Of a stretch of 64,000 nt of DNA, positions 23,193 through 34,834 are shown one piece after another (position 1 is the stretch's first letter; every line of letters begins with the position of its first letter). The stretch spans positions 60,525,920 through 60,589,919 of the forward strand of contig OY282606.1 in assembly GCA_958298945.1 (NCBI GenBank). The letters are read 5' to 3'. Source of the stretch: Atherix ibis. Taxonomy: Eukaryota > Arthropoda > Insecta > Diptera > Athericidae. A program made the translations under genes and the position numbers. The notes below the pieces were generated by a model. The model worked only from the letters and a program-made list of their open reading frames with translations. It was not told the origin of the DNA and ran no database searches.

Positions 23193-24332
23193 CGATCCTC
23201 ATTCTCTCTTTCTTACATAATCTTACATATATAGGGCAATCCTCAGACATGACTGAGTGTGTGCCCGGAAGAGCCCGCAGATGGCAGTTGCGGCAACACT
23301 CTACGTTCGGGCATTCCCGAGCTAGATGGTCACCGCTACCATACCTACTGGAAAGCCTTTCAGCCCGCCTATATCCATCTCGAAGGTGTCCAAAATCCAG
23401 GCAGCCGTGGCACCTACGTACCAATTCGTATTCACGAATTGGTAAATACAGCCATCCAACAAACAAACGCAGACTTCATCTGCGATTCCCCTCATATTTT
23501 TTCCCTTAGTTGATGCACAAGCTCCGCGTTGGCTACATTTGCCGGCACGGCGTGAATCACCAGCTCGCCCTCTTAGGCGCACTCGTCACCAAGCCAGCCT
23601 TAGCCAGATCAGCTGACTCAGCGCACACCTCCACCGCAACCCCTTCCTTCAGCCGCCGCACAGCACGGACGCGGACTCTGCCAGCGACTTTCCCGCCTCC
23701 AAGACCCTTTTCTTCACCTCATCTGGCGGCACACCCGCAGCAGCGGCTTTCACCACTAACACATACGTTAGTGCCGCTGGAGGAGGCAAAGCGACCAGTT
23801 TTCTTGGCCTTGGAGTAGGCCGTGGCAGAATCCATGCACCCGCTATAACGGCTGCTACCGCAGTGGCTGAGTCCACCACTCCACCGCGGATCAGGTGAGC
23901 GCTGCGACTGGGCGCCTCAGCTGCACCAATCCGTGAGGACGGAGTAATCGTCGTCAAGCTGTCCAGCCTGCCTTTGAGGTAGGGAACCTCTGCCTCCAAC
24001 ACGGAGACGGCGTCGTCGACGTCGCCCATAATGTGGAGCACCGCACCAATCTGGTTCGCTGTAACTGCCTGGCCCGTCGCCAGGCCAGCAACACCCTGCC
24101 GTACACATTTCAGTGCGTGCCTTACTGAGGACGCACCAGTCGGCTTTTTTCGCCGTCTCTGGCCGTCTTCCTACGACACCGCAGCAGCACCTACTTCCAC
24201 CACTGGCACGGCCGGTATCTCCTTCGCGCCAGCCGACAAAACCGCGTCACTAGGCACTAACTCCGCCTCAGCAACATCGAGAAGAAGACGCCTTCTCTCC
24301 TCTGATTTCACCATTTCTGCCGCTTTCTGCAT
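23185..24332 (-). pseudogene. ORF1 (gag-like) of the R1-clade LINE
   Basis: The likely start is at about 24332 (MQKAAEMVKSEERRR). An alanine/proline-rich segment follows (24041-23649), with LPPPAALTYVLVVKAAAAG, a position where R1-clade ORF1 proteins have a conserved strand before the knuckles. Zinc knuckles are visible at 23466-23185: CHGCLDFGHL, a second with GDHLAREC, and a third with CRNCHLRALPGTHSVMSEDC. At least two frame breaks or stops (near 24160 and 23640) interrupt it. Confidence 0.72.
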
Positions 24333-24345
24333 GCACTACAAAATT

Positions 24346-24780
24346 GGAAGAAAAAAAAATTGAAAAAAGATTTTTAAAAAATTGTTTGGTTTACAAGTGG
24401 ACCTTGTGAAAACCTCTCACGTGGCAACCACCAAAAAGTCCAAAATCTGTGTAAAAATCACGCACAATTAGAGTACCGTTATGCACCCTCTGCTTATGGA
24501 AAATTAACACGGAAATGCTCGTATAATGTAATTCTATTTATAAACTATTCACCGTTTTTCTCTTTTTCCCCTTTCCTAACAATCAGTACACCCACTTTCA
24601 GTCTAAATTGAGTTTATTCTTAGTTTTTCAAAATAAATTTTTCTTCACTTTATTACTGCCGATATAATTATTAAATAACCACTACGAAATCCAAAACACT
24701 TCCTCGCTGTTCGATTTTTGAAACACGACTGGCTCATGCGTTAGTGGCAAAGGCAATTCATTAGGATCCGAGATCGCACC
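24346..24780. other. Non-coding stretch next to the LINE 5' end
   Basis: No coding potential seen. It may hold the LINE 5' untranslated region, but I cannot show this. Confidence 0.4.
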
Positions 24781-24829
24781 AGGTTAGAGCAATGATGGTC
24801 GAGGATACTTTAAATGGCCGCCTGTTGGA

Positions 24830-25370
24830 TTTAATATGTTGCTGATGTAGAAAACTGGGCCACATTAGATCGATCTGCCCAGATAGAATCAGAAAAATGA
24901 ATAAATGCCATGACAGAGGGGCGTGTGCATATTGCTGTTATGAAGAGATCCCCCATTGTAAGAATTTTACAGCCTAATGATGGAAGTGGTCTGTAATAAA
25001 TGGATAAATTTGTAAGAAGCATATAAATGAGTGCTCTAGCGAGAAATGGAGTGACGATCTCGTGCGGTGTGCCCAGGAGGAGAGGATGGAAATTTAAAGC
25101 TGATCTTGGCATGCTTTAAATATGGAGCAGAAAAACCGCAATGCATGAAGTTGCAAGTACGAGCGCAAATACAAAATCGTATTGGGAACAGTGGGAGAGT
25201 TTAATGATGCACAATGGATTGTTGTGCCATAAATGGAAAACTCCGCAGACAAATAACTACCACTTGCAAATTGTAGTACGAAAAGCAATGGACATGTTGC
25301 GACTGTTCCACGATGGCTTTTCTGGAGGACAGTTTTTAGTGAAGAAAACTCTCTTACCAAAATAGATGAG
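24830..25370 (+). pseudogene. Gypsy gag-knuckle and integrase-finger fragments
   Basis: Near 24835-24885 the plus strand reads CRKLGHIRSIC, a CCHC zinc knuckle of Gag, followed by stops. At 25141-25365 an open frame reads KYWEQWESLMMHNGLLC and later LRLFHDGFSGGQFLVKKTL, the HHCC zinc-finger region at the start of a Gypsy integrase. Protease, RT and RNase H that should lie between them are missing, so this is a deleted remnant. Confidence 0.6.
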
Positions 25371-25783
25371 AATAAAATCAAATAAAATTAAAACCAATTG
25401 ATTTTATTCAATTTGATTTAATTATTATTAAAATTTTCTAAATAAAAACTGAATATTAATAAAAATACTTAAAATGGGAAAGTGCGAGATACTTAAAATG
25501 GGAATAACATTTTCCTTCTCATTTTCCTACTGAATCAATGAATATACATATTTGAAAGTGTATACAACTGGTTTACATACTTTATATGTGTCTGGTTGGA
25601 TATTTTAAAACAATGTATATTTGAAAAAGAAAATTCACTACAAAGTAAAAAAAAATAGAAAGAGAACATTATAAAATTGGCGAAAAACAGTGTTTCAAAT
25701 AGTTAAAATAAACGTAAACTTACTAGTTATAATAGATAACTATCTACAATATTATATAAAAAAGTTTTTCATTTTGTAAGATT

Positions 25784-26119
25784 TTATTATGATGTATGTA
25801 TGAGTTTTTGTTGTTTCAATATGTGTGTTTTTTTGAAGTCATGAAAGAGCGTAAGCGTATTTGAGTTAAGAAGAGATGAAAGAGCGTAAGCGTATTTATT
25901 ATGATGTATGCATTAAATTTTGTTGTTTCAATATGTGTGTTTTTTTGAAGTCATGAAAGAGCGTCAGCGTATTTGAGTTAAGAGGAGATGAAAGAGCGTA
26001 AGCGTATTTATTATGATGTATGGATGAGTTTTTGTTGTTTCAATATGTGTGTTTTTTTTAAGTCATGAAAGAGCGTAAGCGTATTTGAGGCAAGAGGAGA
26101 TGAAAGAGCGTAAGCGTAT
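25784..26119. repeat. 112-bp tandem repeat, three copies
   Basis: Units start at 25784, 25896 and 26008, exactly 112 bp apart, each opening TTATTATGATGTATG. Each unit contains the sub-repeat GAAAGAGCGTAAGCGTATT twice (one with TCAGCG), giving six occurrences. No coding role is seen. Confidence 0.85.
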
Positions 26120-26189
26120 TCAAAAGAATACTGCGATGATGTTAGGATTGTAATGTTATTGATGTTAGGATTGTATGGAGTAAGAAAAA

Positions 26190-26450
26190 AAGTAAAATAT
26201 TTGGACATAGGGGCCCATGACAAAAGAATGAGAACATTGTCACGCTCTTACTTTCGATAATGAAATTTAATTTTTTTAATTTTACATAAAAATAAAATTA
26301 TGTAAAATTTAAAAAAATAACAATAATAATGTTTTCCCTCTATTAAGTAGAATATTTGACATAGGGCCCCCCCCCGGAGATCTTGAAGCGATCGTTGGAC
26401 GGGGGGGTTGGTTAGCGAAGCGAGCAGGGGCGTAGCCACCTTGTTACACT
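26190..26450. other. Segment with a repeated CATAGGG motif and C9/G7 runs
   Basis: ATATTTGGACATAGGGGCCC (26197-26216) recurs as ATATTTGACATAGGGCCC (about 26350). The second copy runs into nine consecutive C, then GGAGATCTTGAAGCGATCG, then seven G. This is a strikingly GC-rich patch in AT-rich surroundings, able to fold through the C/G runs. No element ends were established. Confidence 0.5.
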
Positions 26451-27410
26451 AAAAAAAAATGTGAATATTTTTCTTGTAATTGATCTACGGTAACTCGTGC
26501 GTATCGATGCTGAAGAGGAAATCAACGTCCATCATGGAAGACAGATAAAGAAAGATGATAAAATTTAATTATTATGGAATTCATATTATAAAAAATAAAT
26601 AATCGAATCAAGATTAAGAGATAGACTATAGTTGGAAAGAATTTTTTTTTTTTTAAATAGATACAGCTTTTGAACAAGATTTTTATAATTGACGTACACT
26701 ACGCAGAATCAACAATTTCTCTGCCGATTTGATCATTATTTTTTTCTGCCATATTTTTATATCTAGAAATAACTATAATTATATAAACAATGAATATATA
26801 TTTAGAAAAAAACTTTTGAATGAAAAATGAATGAAAGAAACAAAGAGAAAAGAAATGGTAATCTAATTCATAGTATAGCGATGAATACGATTTAAAAGAA
26901 AATATAATAAAAGAAAATATTAGATATAAATATTTTAAGAATTCTTTATTATTTTAATTATGTTAGAAACTAAAAAAAGGAAATGTAAAGTTAACGAAAA
27001 TTATTTTCTTCTTCTCTTCCTTTCTTTTCTTTTCTTGTCATTTTTCCTTCTCTTTTGGGTATACCCTTATTCGTTACTACAAAAAAAAAAGGGGAGGGCG
27101 GAAAGAATGAAATACTAAAATAATCTAAAAATAAAATGTTTCCGCTAACTTAAATATTCAAATAAAGCAAATTATCGAAATGAAATAATCCAAAAGTAAA
27201 ATTTTAGTGTTAGATTATATATTACGAGTAAAATAAAAAAAGAGAAAAAAATAAAATTTTATTAATAATAATAAAATACAAATAATTGAAAAAACTGAAA
27301 TAATAAATTTCCACCCTTTTTTACATTAAATTAATCATTAATAGTCGAAAAAATGTAAATTCCTTATCTTAAGTCACATTTTATCTCAGCATTTTTTTTC
27401 TTATATTAAT
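26451..27410. other. AT-rich non-coding stretch
   Basis: Dominated by A and T runs; no gene or element recognised. Confidence 0.5.
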
Positions 27411-27820
27411 TTGGTCGTGCAGTACCATAGGGCGGTTGGGGCAGGCCAGGGAGAGCATTTCCATCTAAGGCTCTCACAACCCGGTCGACTTCATTCATTT
27501 TGTTCCTCTTCCCTAATTTCTTTTATTTTTGTTTGGGAGTTTTCGTTTGGGACTCGTTTCTTTTTTATTTGTTGCCCTATCTTTTTAATTATCTTTTTCG
27601 TTTGCGGAATAAATTTTTTTCTGTTTATGGTGGTTGTGAGGGCACATCTCAGCACCAATTTCGAACTCAGTCACCTTCTTCCCATAAAACTTGTATCAAG
27701 CATGCCCAGCTGAAACATGTGCTCTCTGAGTTTTCATAAAAAAAAATTGTAATTCCTTCATCATCCTTTTTCTAATACCTAAAAGAATACCTTTTCGTCT
27801 TTTTTTCCACAACAGATGGC
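27411..27820 (+). repeat. 5' LTR (part) of a 412/mdg1-like Gypsy element
   Basis: It shares ordered blocks with 14640-14945 and 35510-35650 (for example AGGGAGAGCATTTCC and TGTGCTCTCTGAGT). It ends near TTTCCACAACA and is followed by GATGGCGCCGAACGTG, which has the form of a primer-binding site. That site is partly duplicated at about 27890 (GATGACGCCCAACGTACG). The left end is uncertain. Confidence 0.6.
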
Positions 27821-28929
27821 GCCGAACGTGTGACCCAAGTTAAGGATCTTCTAATTGGTATTCATTCTGTTATTACCATAACAGATGACGCCCAACGTAC
27901 GACCCGACTGAGTTTATTTTTGCGTTTTAGGTTGCAACCTTTTGATTTTTGAGAAAGCGAGAGTTGGCTGTGAGTTAGCTACTGGACACGACAATAAAAA
28001 AACAGATTCATCCAGTTTCATATACGGCATAATTATCATACTGGGCTCTAAAGTTGATGGAATTGTTTTTTCTTCTTCTCGGATTTCAGAATGAATCAAC
28101 ATAGAGAATTTGGAAGATTGACACTTAGCTAACATACTACTCGATAGAGAATTATAAAAATGCGAATTGGATATACCATATGTTGTTTCCATTCAGTGCA
28201 GCCTAGAGAATTTGTGGATCTGGCTAATAGCTAGCTGCCTTACTCACTTGACACTGAAGTCCTTAATGCATCCCAACCTTTAATTTTTTAACACTCATTG
28301 AACATTCTGATTGAAGTCGACCGCGATACCACGATGATCTCTTCAACGACTGAGAATCTTGTTGAGAGAGGTAACCTTGAATAATCATCTGTAAAGAAAT
28401 ATTTTATTAATTTTTATCTAAATTGTTGAACTACAATTTCTTTTCAAAATTTTATCTAAAATTAAAATAATTGAAATTAGATTTTTTTTATTCTTTTTAG
28501 ATAACATTTTATCTAAAATTAAACTAAGTAAAATAAGTTCGCAATAATTGAAAAAAAAATTAATTTTTTTAGACCATAAATCTTAAAAATTTTTTTGTCA
28601 AGATGACTCCTTGTAACCTCTAATTTATTTTTTTAAATTATTATTAATATTATTTGTTCTTATTATTATTACATATTATTATTATTAATACTGAAATTAA
28701 AAAATAACTTCTTATTTTCTTTCCTTTAAAGTTTTTGATTAAGCTAGTGAATACAAATATTATCACTTTTCCCGCTACATATAATTGAAAATGGATGTCA
28801 AATTTTAAACCATACCTCATCGAGCGCAGCTTTGCACTGGTATTAACCCTAATTACGTATTTATTTTTCCCCGTTCCTTACATATAAAAATAATTTTTTT
28901 TAAATTTCTGTTTCAAATAATGTTTTTCT

Positions 28930-30180
28930 TCCCAAAAAAAATAACCCATTCCCAGACTAAGCGATCACCGCCAGGCGTACTATCACCATCAGGATCACGA
29001 CCACAGTCAGCATAACGACCAAGGCCTCCAAATACACCTGTTAATCAAACCGTCCCGAGAGTGAACGTAATATTCTGCCTACCTTCTACTTTGGTGACTA
29101 ACCCACCTCCACCTTTCTGCAGTCCACTCGTTTTAAAATCTAGTTTCCCACCGTGCGCGACAAATTGCGATATTCAATTATTACTACTACCTATTACCTC
29201 AGAGCGAACCTTCTCTCTCCCGCATATGCCAATTTTATCTCCGGTACGGTTTTATGCAGAACCCAGCTTTAGCTATAATAGTCAACACAACAATCATTAC
29301 TCTTAGAATCAGCAATATCCTCAGAACTAGCAATATTCTCGAAACCAGCAATATCCTTAAAAACAGTAATATCAACAAAATCAACAATACCAACGATACT
29401 ACTAAGGGCATCAAAATCAATTTGGATCCCAGCGTACATCTTACTACCACCCGAGAAGATCCGCTGATCCTATGAAAATATGGTAACTTTGATTTGGTGG
29501 AAATAACTCTCGACTAAATTTGGAAGAATTCATCTTTCGGATTGAAGTACTTACTAATAATTTATTGGATGGTGATTACGAAACCACGGCAAAAAATTTA
29601 TATTTGCTATTTAATGAACAATTATGAAATTGGTATTGGGGATTGTTGAGGAACAATCCATCAAAAATATGGGAGGAAGTAAAAGCACGCCTTAAAGCCT
29701 GAACTAGTTATATATCGACAACCACTATCTCGTTCGTAAAGACCGAACGAAAAATGTTCTATCCACCTCATGGAATTGATGGCATTTTCTTGATATAGCT
29801 AGAGCGGGGCTATTGCACTCTATCCAAACCCAACTAGGTTGGCATCTTACTTTAACTCTAAATCAACTAAAAGAATACGTTGAAAAGAATCATTGGCGAA
29901 ATCGAACCATGCTCGAACCATACTATAAATAAATACTGGAAGCGATGGAGGAAGCGATGTGGATAGACGACAAACCTATTTTGATTGACTCTGACTAATC
30001 ACAATACATACCCAACGTGGAGGCTTTGCAATATATCTTGGTATGCTGGAAGTATGCCCATTTTAGACATACATTTTTTGACACGCTTTTTGTTTTACCT
30101 GCGGGCTAAAAAACACTCTTACATTGTCGCAATTATCTTTCGAAAAACCCAGGGTCAATACGTCCACAAACATTCAGCAG
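28930..30180 (+). pseudogene. gag remnant of the 412/mdg1-like element
   Basis: A repeat encoding NQQYP-like units spans about 29290-29410. A capsid patch follows at 29490-29705 with LNLEEFIFRIEVLTNN, DGDYETTAKNLYLLF and NWYWGLLRNNPS, matching the charged and aromatic pattern of retrotransposon Gag capsids. A zinc knuckle is recognisable but damaged at about 30045-30090 (CWKYAHFRHTFFDT, where later cysteines are lost). Several stops break the frame. Confidence 0.62.
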
Positions 30181-30689
30181 ATTGAACTTGATCGACCAGC
30201 CGACATGCAACTACAGTCAGAATGGACAGTACATACAGAATAGACAGACCAAACAGAATGAATAGAATGGCCGTACGAATACCAGTCCACGATCGTCTCC
30301 CCATTCACCAAAAATCAACCACAATAGCATAAACCCCTTTGGTCGTCCCTCTTAAACCATATGACATCCACCTTAAGGAATAGGAAAAAGCCAGAAGACA
30401 TATTTTTGCTCCATCATTTGAACCTGACAGACATAATTCAAATGTAAATCTCTCTTAAAAACCTCGCATATGTAGTCGCGCAGAAGACTGTTAGCTACCG
30501 TTACCAGAGTGTCATCAGCAGATAGGAGACCTTATGCCACGATACACCTATTGGGACATGACCTCGCCGGATTGTTAGATAGCTAAGCTGGCGTTAGTAT
30601 TCTGAGCTGAAACAATATTAGGTGATAGCTCAAAATTATTAAGATGATCAATGAAGTTGCGAATGGTATACAGCAAAGGATATTGTATA

Positions 30690-31684
30690 GCATAACTACT
30701 CCCGTAAGTTATAGAGGAATCGCAATACCTCGAACTTTGTATACAGTTCCGACGCAGGAGCTATTTTTAGGAATAGATTTTTTGGAAACATTTGGATTGG
30801 CAGCAGACATCATGGGATAAGTCGCCTCTTCCGAATTAAACGACGACGAGAGGGAAACGAACCAACACACTTTAACCCCAAAACAGAAATTGAGATTGGA
30901 ATCAATAAAAGGAACATGACCGTCATACAATATCTTAGGATTGGGTAGAACAGGTTTTATAGAGCATAGGGTCGATGTTGGTTCAGCCACGCCGGCAGTT
31001 CAAAAATTAATGGCTGACGAAGAAAAGAAAATTTCACCATTAGGAGTTATTGAGGAAAGCGAAAGTCCTCGGAGTTCTCCTGTAGTACTAGTTAGGAAGC
31101 CAGGAAAAGTTCGCCTTTGTCTCGATCCTAGAAAGGTAAATGCTGCGATCTAGAAAGACGCGTATTCACTACTATATATAGATAGATAAATGGGGCGTTT
31201 ACCTCCAGCCAAAATTATCACTAGGCCAATTGGACTATGTAATGCTCCGCAGACACTATGCCGTCTGATGGACAAAGGTATATCCTATGACCTAAGACAC
31301 CGCATTCTGGTCTTTCTAGATTACTTCTTAATTCTATCCGAAGATTTTGACTCCCATCTCACTCTACTAGGTCGCGTCGGCAAACACTTTAAGAGAGCGG
31401 GCTTTACCATCAATATAGAAAACAGTATGTTTTGCCTTCGAGAAACCAAATATTTGGGTTTCATCATCGGGGAAAACGTAATTAAGGCAGAATGTGGGAA
31501 GGTATCCTCTGTAGAAGGGTATCCACCTCCCAAGTCAATTCGGCAAGTCCGAAGATTCATGGGAATGGCTAAATGGTATATACGATTTATTCCGAAATTT
31601 GCGGTTGTGTCCGCTTCAATAATAAATACTCTTAGAAAAACTCAAATACTTGTGTGGACCGAAGAGGCCCAGAAGGGTTTCTAA
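30690..31684 (+). pseudogene. Protease end and reverse transcriptase of the 412/mdg1-like element
   Basis: The protease C-terminus reads YRGIAIPRTLYTVPTQELFL, then GIDFLETFGL. RT begins with LGVIEESESPRSSPVVLVRK and GKVRLCLDPRKVNA; a deletion removes the segment with the first catalytic aspartate. It resumes at 31190 with GLCNAPQTLCRLMDK, and the DD box is altered to FLDY (YLDD-type expected). RT ends with SIRQVRRFMGMAKWYIRFIP. The RNase H start (QCDAS) follows in another frame. It is inactive. Confidence 0.82.
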
Positions 31685-31844
31685 ACTTTTCGTCATACAG
31701 TGTGATGCGAGTCAAAATAGGATTGGTTTCGGCGATATTTTTATTGGCCTCGTATGGCAGCGGACGTACGTAATTACATGTTATATTGTGATACATATAA
31801 GGAAACCAAAGCCCCTAACTTCATCCTTCGGCCTCCTATGGGTT

Positions 31845-32308
31845 CTTTTACTATCGCGGAGTAGACCACATTAAGAGAGGTCTTTATGCCCCTCAAGCAA
31901 ACGCTTCTGAGCGCGTGAATCGATCGATAATAATGCGCATCTGAGCTAATATCCAGGAGGACCATAGATTATGGGATCAAAGAGTGATGTAGTCTGTGTC
32001 CTGCGCAACTCCATTCATCAAACAACTGGCTATACTTCGTACCGGGCCTTGCTTGGAACCGAGATGATAACTCACGCCTCGATGTATAAACTGCGACGGA
32101 AACTGGATGGTTTAAAATGAAGGGTAGTTCGTTTTCATGTCGAACATATATCGCAGCAACTTCCAACAAAGCGGTTTCACTAAACAATTTAGTGGTAAAC
32201 TCACTTAGAAAATGCAAAACCAGAGGCAGGAAGGGAACAGTGATGTACGAAAAGGAAGATATGAAAGGGAAGTCACTGGGAGTGTACCACGCTAAGGACA
32301 TCCGTTAA
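31845..32308 (+). pseudogene. Integrase C-terminal part of the 412/mdg1-like element
   Basis: Across shifting frames the plus strand reads QANASERVNRSI (around the integrase catalytic glutamate), then residues of the core end, then NFQQSGFTKQFSGKL, and KGKSLGVYHAKDIR at the C-terminus. The last is the typical end of mdg1-type Pol. The upstream integrase core is missing. Confidence 0.65.
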
Positions 32309-32849
32309 TAGGGAGGAAACATAATTTTATAAATCCACAGATGGTATTGGTGCCGGCTAGCTCAGTGCTTGATTTCGTCCTTCATTCAATGAAGCGAGGA
32401 GTTGGATACTGAGGCTGCCGTTTTACAGGTCCTTTCAACTCGGTATACTGTTGGGAGTACATGTGTTGTTATGGCAGCCTTATCGATAACATTGTTGATT
32501 TGGTCGTTGCCTACGATGTAGCGCATAAATCGTCAAGGCCATGCATGTATTCCTCATAGAACATTTCCTATACTATTACTGGTTCCAGTCTCACTCACAA
32601 GAATTTCTTTCTTTGAAGATGTGGCCTCCATGTCGAAATTCAATACAGAAACATAATGTTCGTTTAAAATGTTAATTTATTTCAAACATCTTTTGTATAT
32701 CTGTTTTTTTTAAAAATTAATTCATTTAATTTAATTTTTTATTTTATTTTGTCATTGATCTATGTTTATAGTAATTTGGGTTGTGAGTAAAATCAGATAG
32801 AAGAAATTCATTCGTTATGTTTTTCCATAGACACGTGCACTTGTACCAT

Positions 32850-33020
32850 GTGAGAACAGATAGAAAAAATGTCTTCTTGACGGTAATAATTTGTTCATAA
32901 ACGTCAACATGTCTCATGATAGTAAATTGAATAGGTTAGCATCGGCTAGTCATTATTAATACATATGTATGTTAACTTTCGCATAAGTAAACATACGTGT
33001 GAGAATTATTCAGTTATTAC
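32850..33020. repeat. Dispersed repeat; uninterrupted counterpart of the P-element target at 48.3-51.4 kb
   Basis: It shares GAGAACAGATAGAA, TAGTCATTATTA, TATGTTAACTTT and GAATTATTCAG in the same order with the flanks and spacer of the paired elements at 48342-51287. It may be part of an LTR (it begins TGTGAGAACAG) but no ends were fixed. Confidence 0.6.
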
Positions 33021-33934
33021 TATACTATAATTAGTTATGAGATTACAATCTCGTTCCTATCATTTTATTTTTAATTTGTTTTTATAAAAAAAATAAGCGA
33101 TCTGTTTATTGTTTGACTTTGCCTGTAGTTGGGTCGAGTGCTGGTGTTGTTGCTCTCGACACGCTGTCGGTTTTCCGGCAATAATAACTGACTATCTGAA
33201 TACTCTTAAAACGAAGATTAAATCTGAATACTCTTAAAACGGCATTCATTCGTTATTTATTCTTACATAGTGTGAGTGCACGCACGCCTTGCACGAGACC
33301 AATTAATAGATAACTCTGAAATAGCGAAGGGAGTCTGATTTCAGACATTCTTTATTGATCTAAATTCTTTTATCTCACTATATATTTTATCATGGTGCTA
33401 TTATGCCACACATAACCAGTGAGAATTGCTCCAATGTCAATAGCTTTGTTTTGATATTTGAAAAGTTAGAAATTATTCATATTACAAGCACTTGATAAAT
33501 TTTAATATATATAGGAACGTGAATCGAATTTCTTGATGAGATTTTCTAGACACATTTTTTGGTTCAGATTACTGGTAGGGTATTTCATACATCATTGCAC
33601 AAGTGCATTGATGGCATCTTGTTATATACTTGGATAAGTTATTTACTTGACTAGACTAAAGAAAATGGTATAAATATAAAAAATTAAGAATGAGAACAAT
33701 AATAATTTTCAATTCAAGCTAGTAATACCTTATCTTTTAATTAGGCACGTAACGGTGCCTTCAGGTATCGGATCGGAATAGGAGCCGCATTAAATACCAA
33801 AAACTTCACTGGCAAAGATTACTCTGTCTTATAAGTCAACCTGAGTCTAGGCTGAACGGTGAAATCAAAAGGATCATGACCTTGAAGGTCCTTTGTAAGT
33901 GCTGATGATAACGTGGCCTGTGCATAATTTTCTT

Positions 33935-34100
33935 GTAGGGAAAACACTGCTTCATTGAGATCGTTTGTCGACATAAGGGTTTACTCATAAGTAGGGAAAA
34001 CACTGCTTCATTGAGATCAGGTTTTTACTCATAAGGGTTTTACTCATAAGTAGGGAAAACACTGCTTCATTGAGATCGTTTGTCGACATAAGGGTTTTCT
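33935..34100. repeat. Tandem repeat, about 56-59-bp unit, three copies
   Basis: GTAGGGAAAACACTGCTTCA starts at 33935, 33991 and 34050. Copies 1 and 3 continue with ATCGTTTGTCGACATAAGGG; copy 2 has a variant spacer. Confidence 0.8.
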
Positions 34101-34282
34101 TGTAACCATTTAACCAGACACACCTTATGCAGCCGTTGATAACAACAATTTTTTGGTCATTTCCTTAGCATATTACCCAACAATTTCTACTGGAAGCAGG
34201 CAATAACGACTTCTCCGGTGAAGGGCAAAACATGATAAATCGCTTAATCGATTTCGGATAGGACAATAATGATTATATTATA

Positions 34283-34834
34283 CGTGGTTCATCTAGCGGT
34301 TCCCAATTTAGAAGTTCCATTTTAAAAAGTACATTTAAAAAAACTAGTTTATATTTTTTTAAATTTCCGGTTTTATTAGAAAAATTGAACCTTGAAATTT
34401 AAGAATTAAACACAACATCATTTAAATGACTGGCCACGGCTTGCCTTACAGTACCCCATTCGCTCGACCCAATTTTTCAGTACATTTTCGATTGTCTGGG
34501 CCTATATCTCTTCAATGGCAACTTTGGTTTCATGTTTCAAGGTCTCAATTGCCTCTGGATGATTTGCGTAACATTTTTCCTTAACGACTCCCCACAGAAA
34601 ATAATCCAGCGGGCTCAAATCACAGCTCCGAGGCGGCCAATTGACATCAGAATTTCGGCTGATTATTCGGTTTTCTAAAGTTCACAATATTTCCCAGTTT
34701 TCTGGGTATGATGTTGTATTTTATTATTAAATTTTAATGTTCAGTCTTTCTAATAAAACCGGAAATTTAAAAAAATATAAACTAGTTTTTAAATGCTCCA
34801 CTATTTTAAAATGGAACTTTTATATGGTCCACCC
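34283..34834 (-). mobile_element. Short derivative of a DD41D-type Tc1/mariner element
   Basis: It is TA-flanked, 552 bp, with long imperfect inverted ends: the block AAACTAGTTTATATTTTTTT-AAATTTCCGGTTTTATTAGA near 34350 reappears inverted near 34745-34790, and outer ends GTGGTTCAT and ATGGTCCAC pair. Between them the minus strand encodes the transposase C-terminus, with WPPRSCDLSPLDYFLWG and ENVLKNWVERMGYC. This is the same protein family as 38103-38792. Almost all of the gene is deleted. Confidence 0.72.

Larger units (their letters stand above)
21440..24345 (-). mobile_element. R1-clade non-LTR retrotransposon, internally deleted
   Basis: On the minus strand the order is ORF1 with zinc knuckles, ORF2 endonuclease start, part of the reverse transcriptase, the C-terminal HHCC-type zinc region, and a 3' untranslated part. 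The region stands out by being GC-rich relative to the rest of the window. The middle of ORF2 (most of the endonuclease and the front of the RT, about 1 kb) is missing. The ORF1 style (TYVLVVKAAAAG followed by CCHC knuckles) fits the R1 clade; closer assignment is not possible by eye. Confidence 0.8.
27821..32310 (+). mobile_element. Degenerate 412/mdg1-like Gypsy interior
   Basis: The order on the plus strand is leader, gag (glutamine-rich repeat, capsid patch, degenerate zinc knuckle), protease end, reverse transcriptase, start of RNase H, and then directly the C-terminal part of integrase. The RNase H to integrase-core segment is deleted near 31850. Frame shifts and stops are frequent throughout. 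The right LTR was not identified; a purine run (AATAGGGAGGAAAC, 32308-32321) may be the polypurine tract. Confidence 0.75.
32322..34280. other. Non-coding stretch with an LTR-like repeat and a tandem repeat
   Basis: 32850-33020 matches the sequence flanking and separating the two P-like elements at 48.3-51.4 kb (see findings). 33935-34100 holds a three-copy tandem repeat. The remainder, including a more balanced-composition segment near 33.75-33.93 kb, shows nothing I can name. Confidence 0.45.

Noticed and set aside
23510..24363. Plus-strand open frames in the GC-rich region
   Set aside because: They are complements of the minus-strand LINE ORF1, which has zinc knuckles and the correct domain order.
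25784..26119. A CRISPR array
   Set aside because: The units are contiguous 112-bp tandem copies without variable spacers, in a eukaryotic genome.
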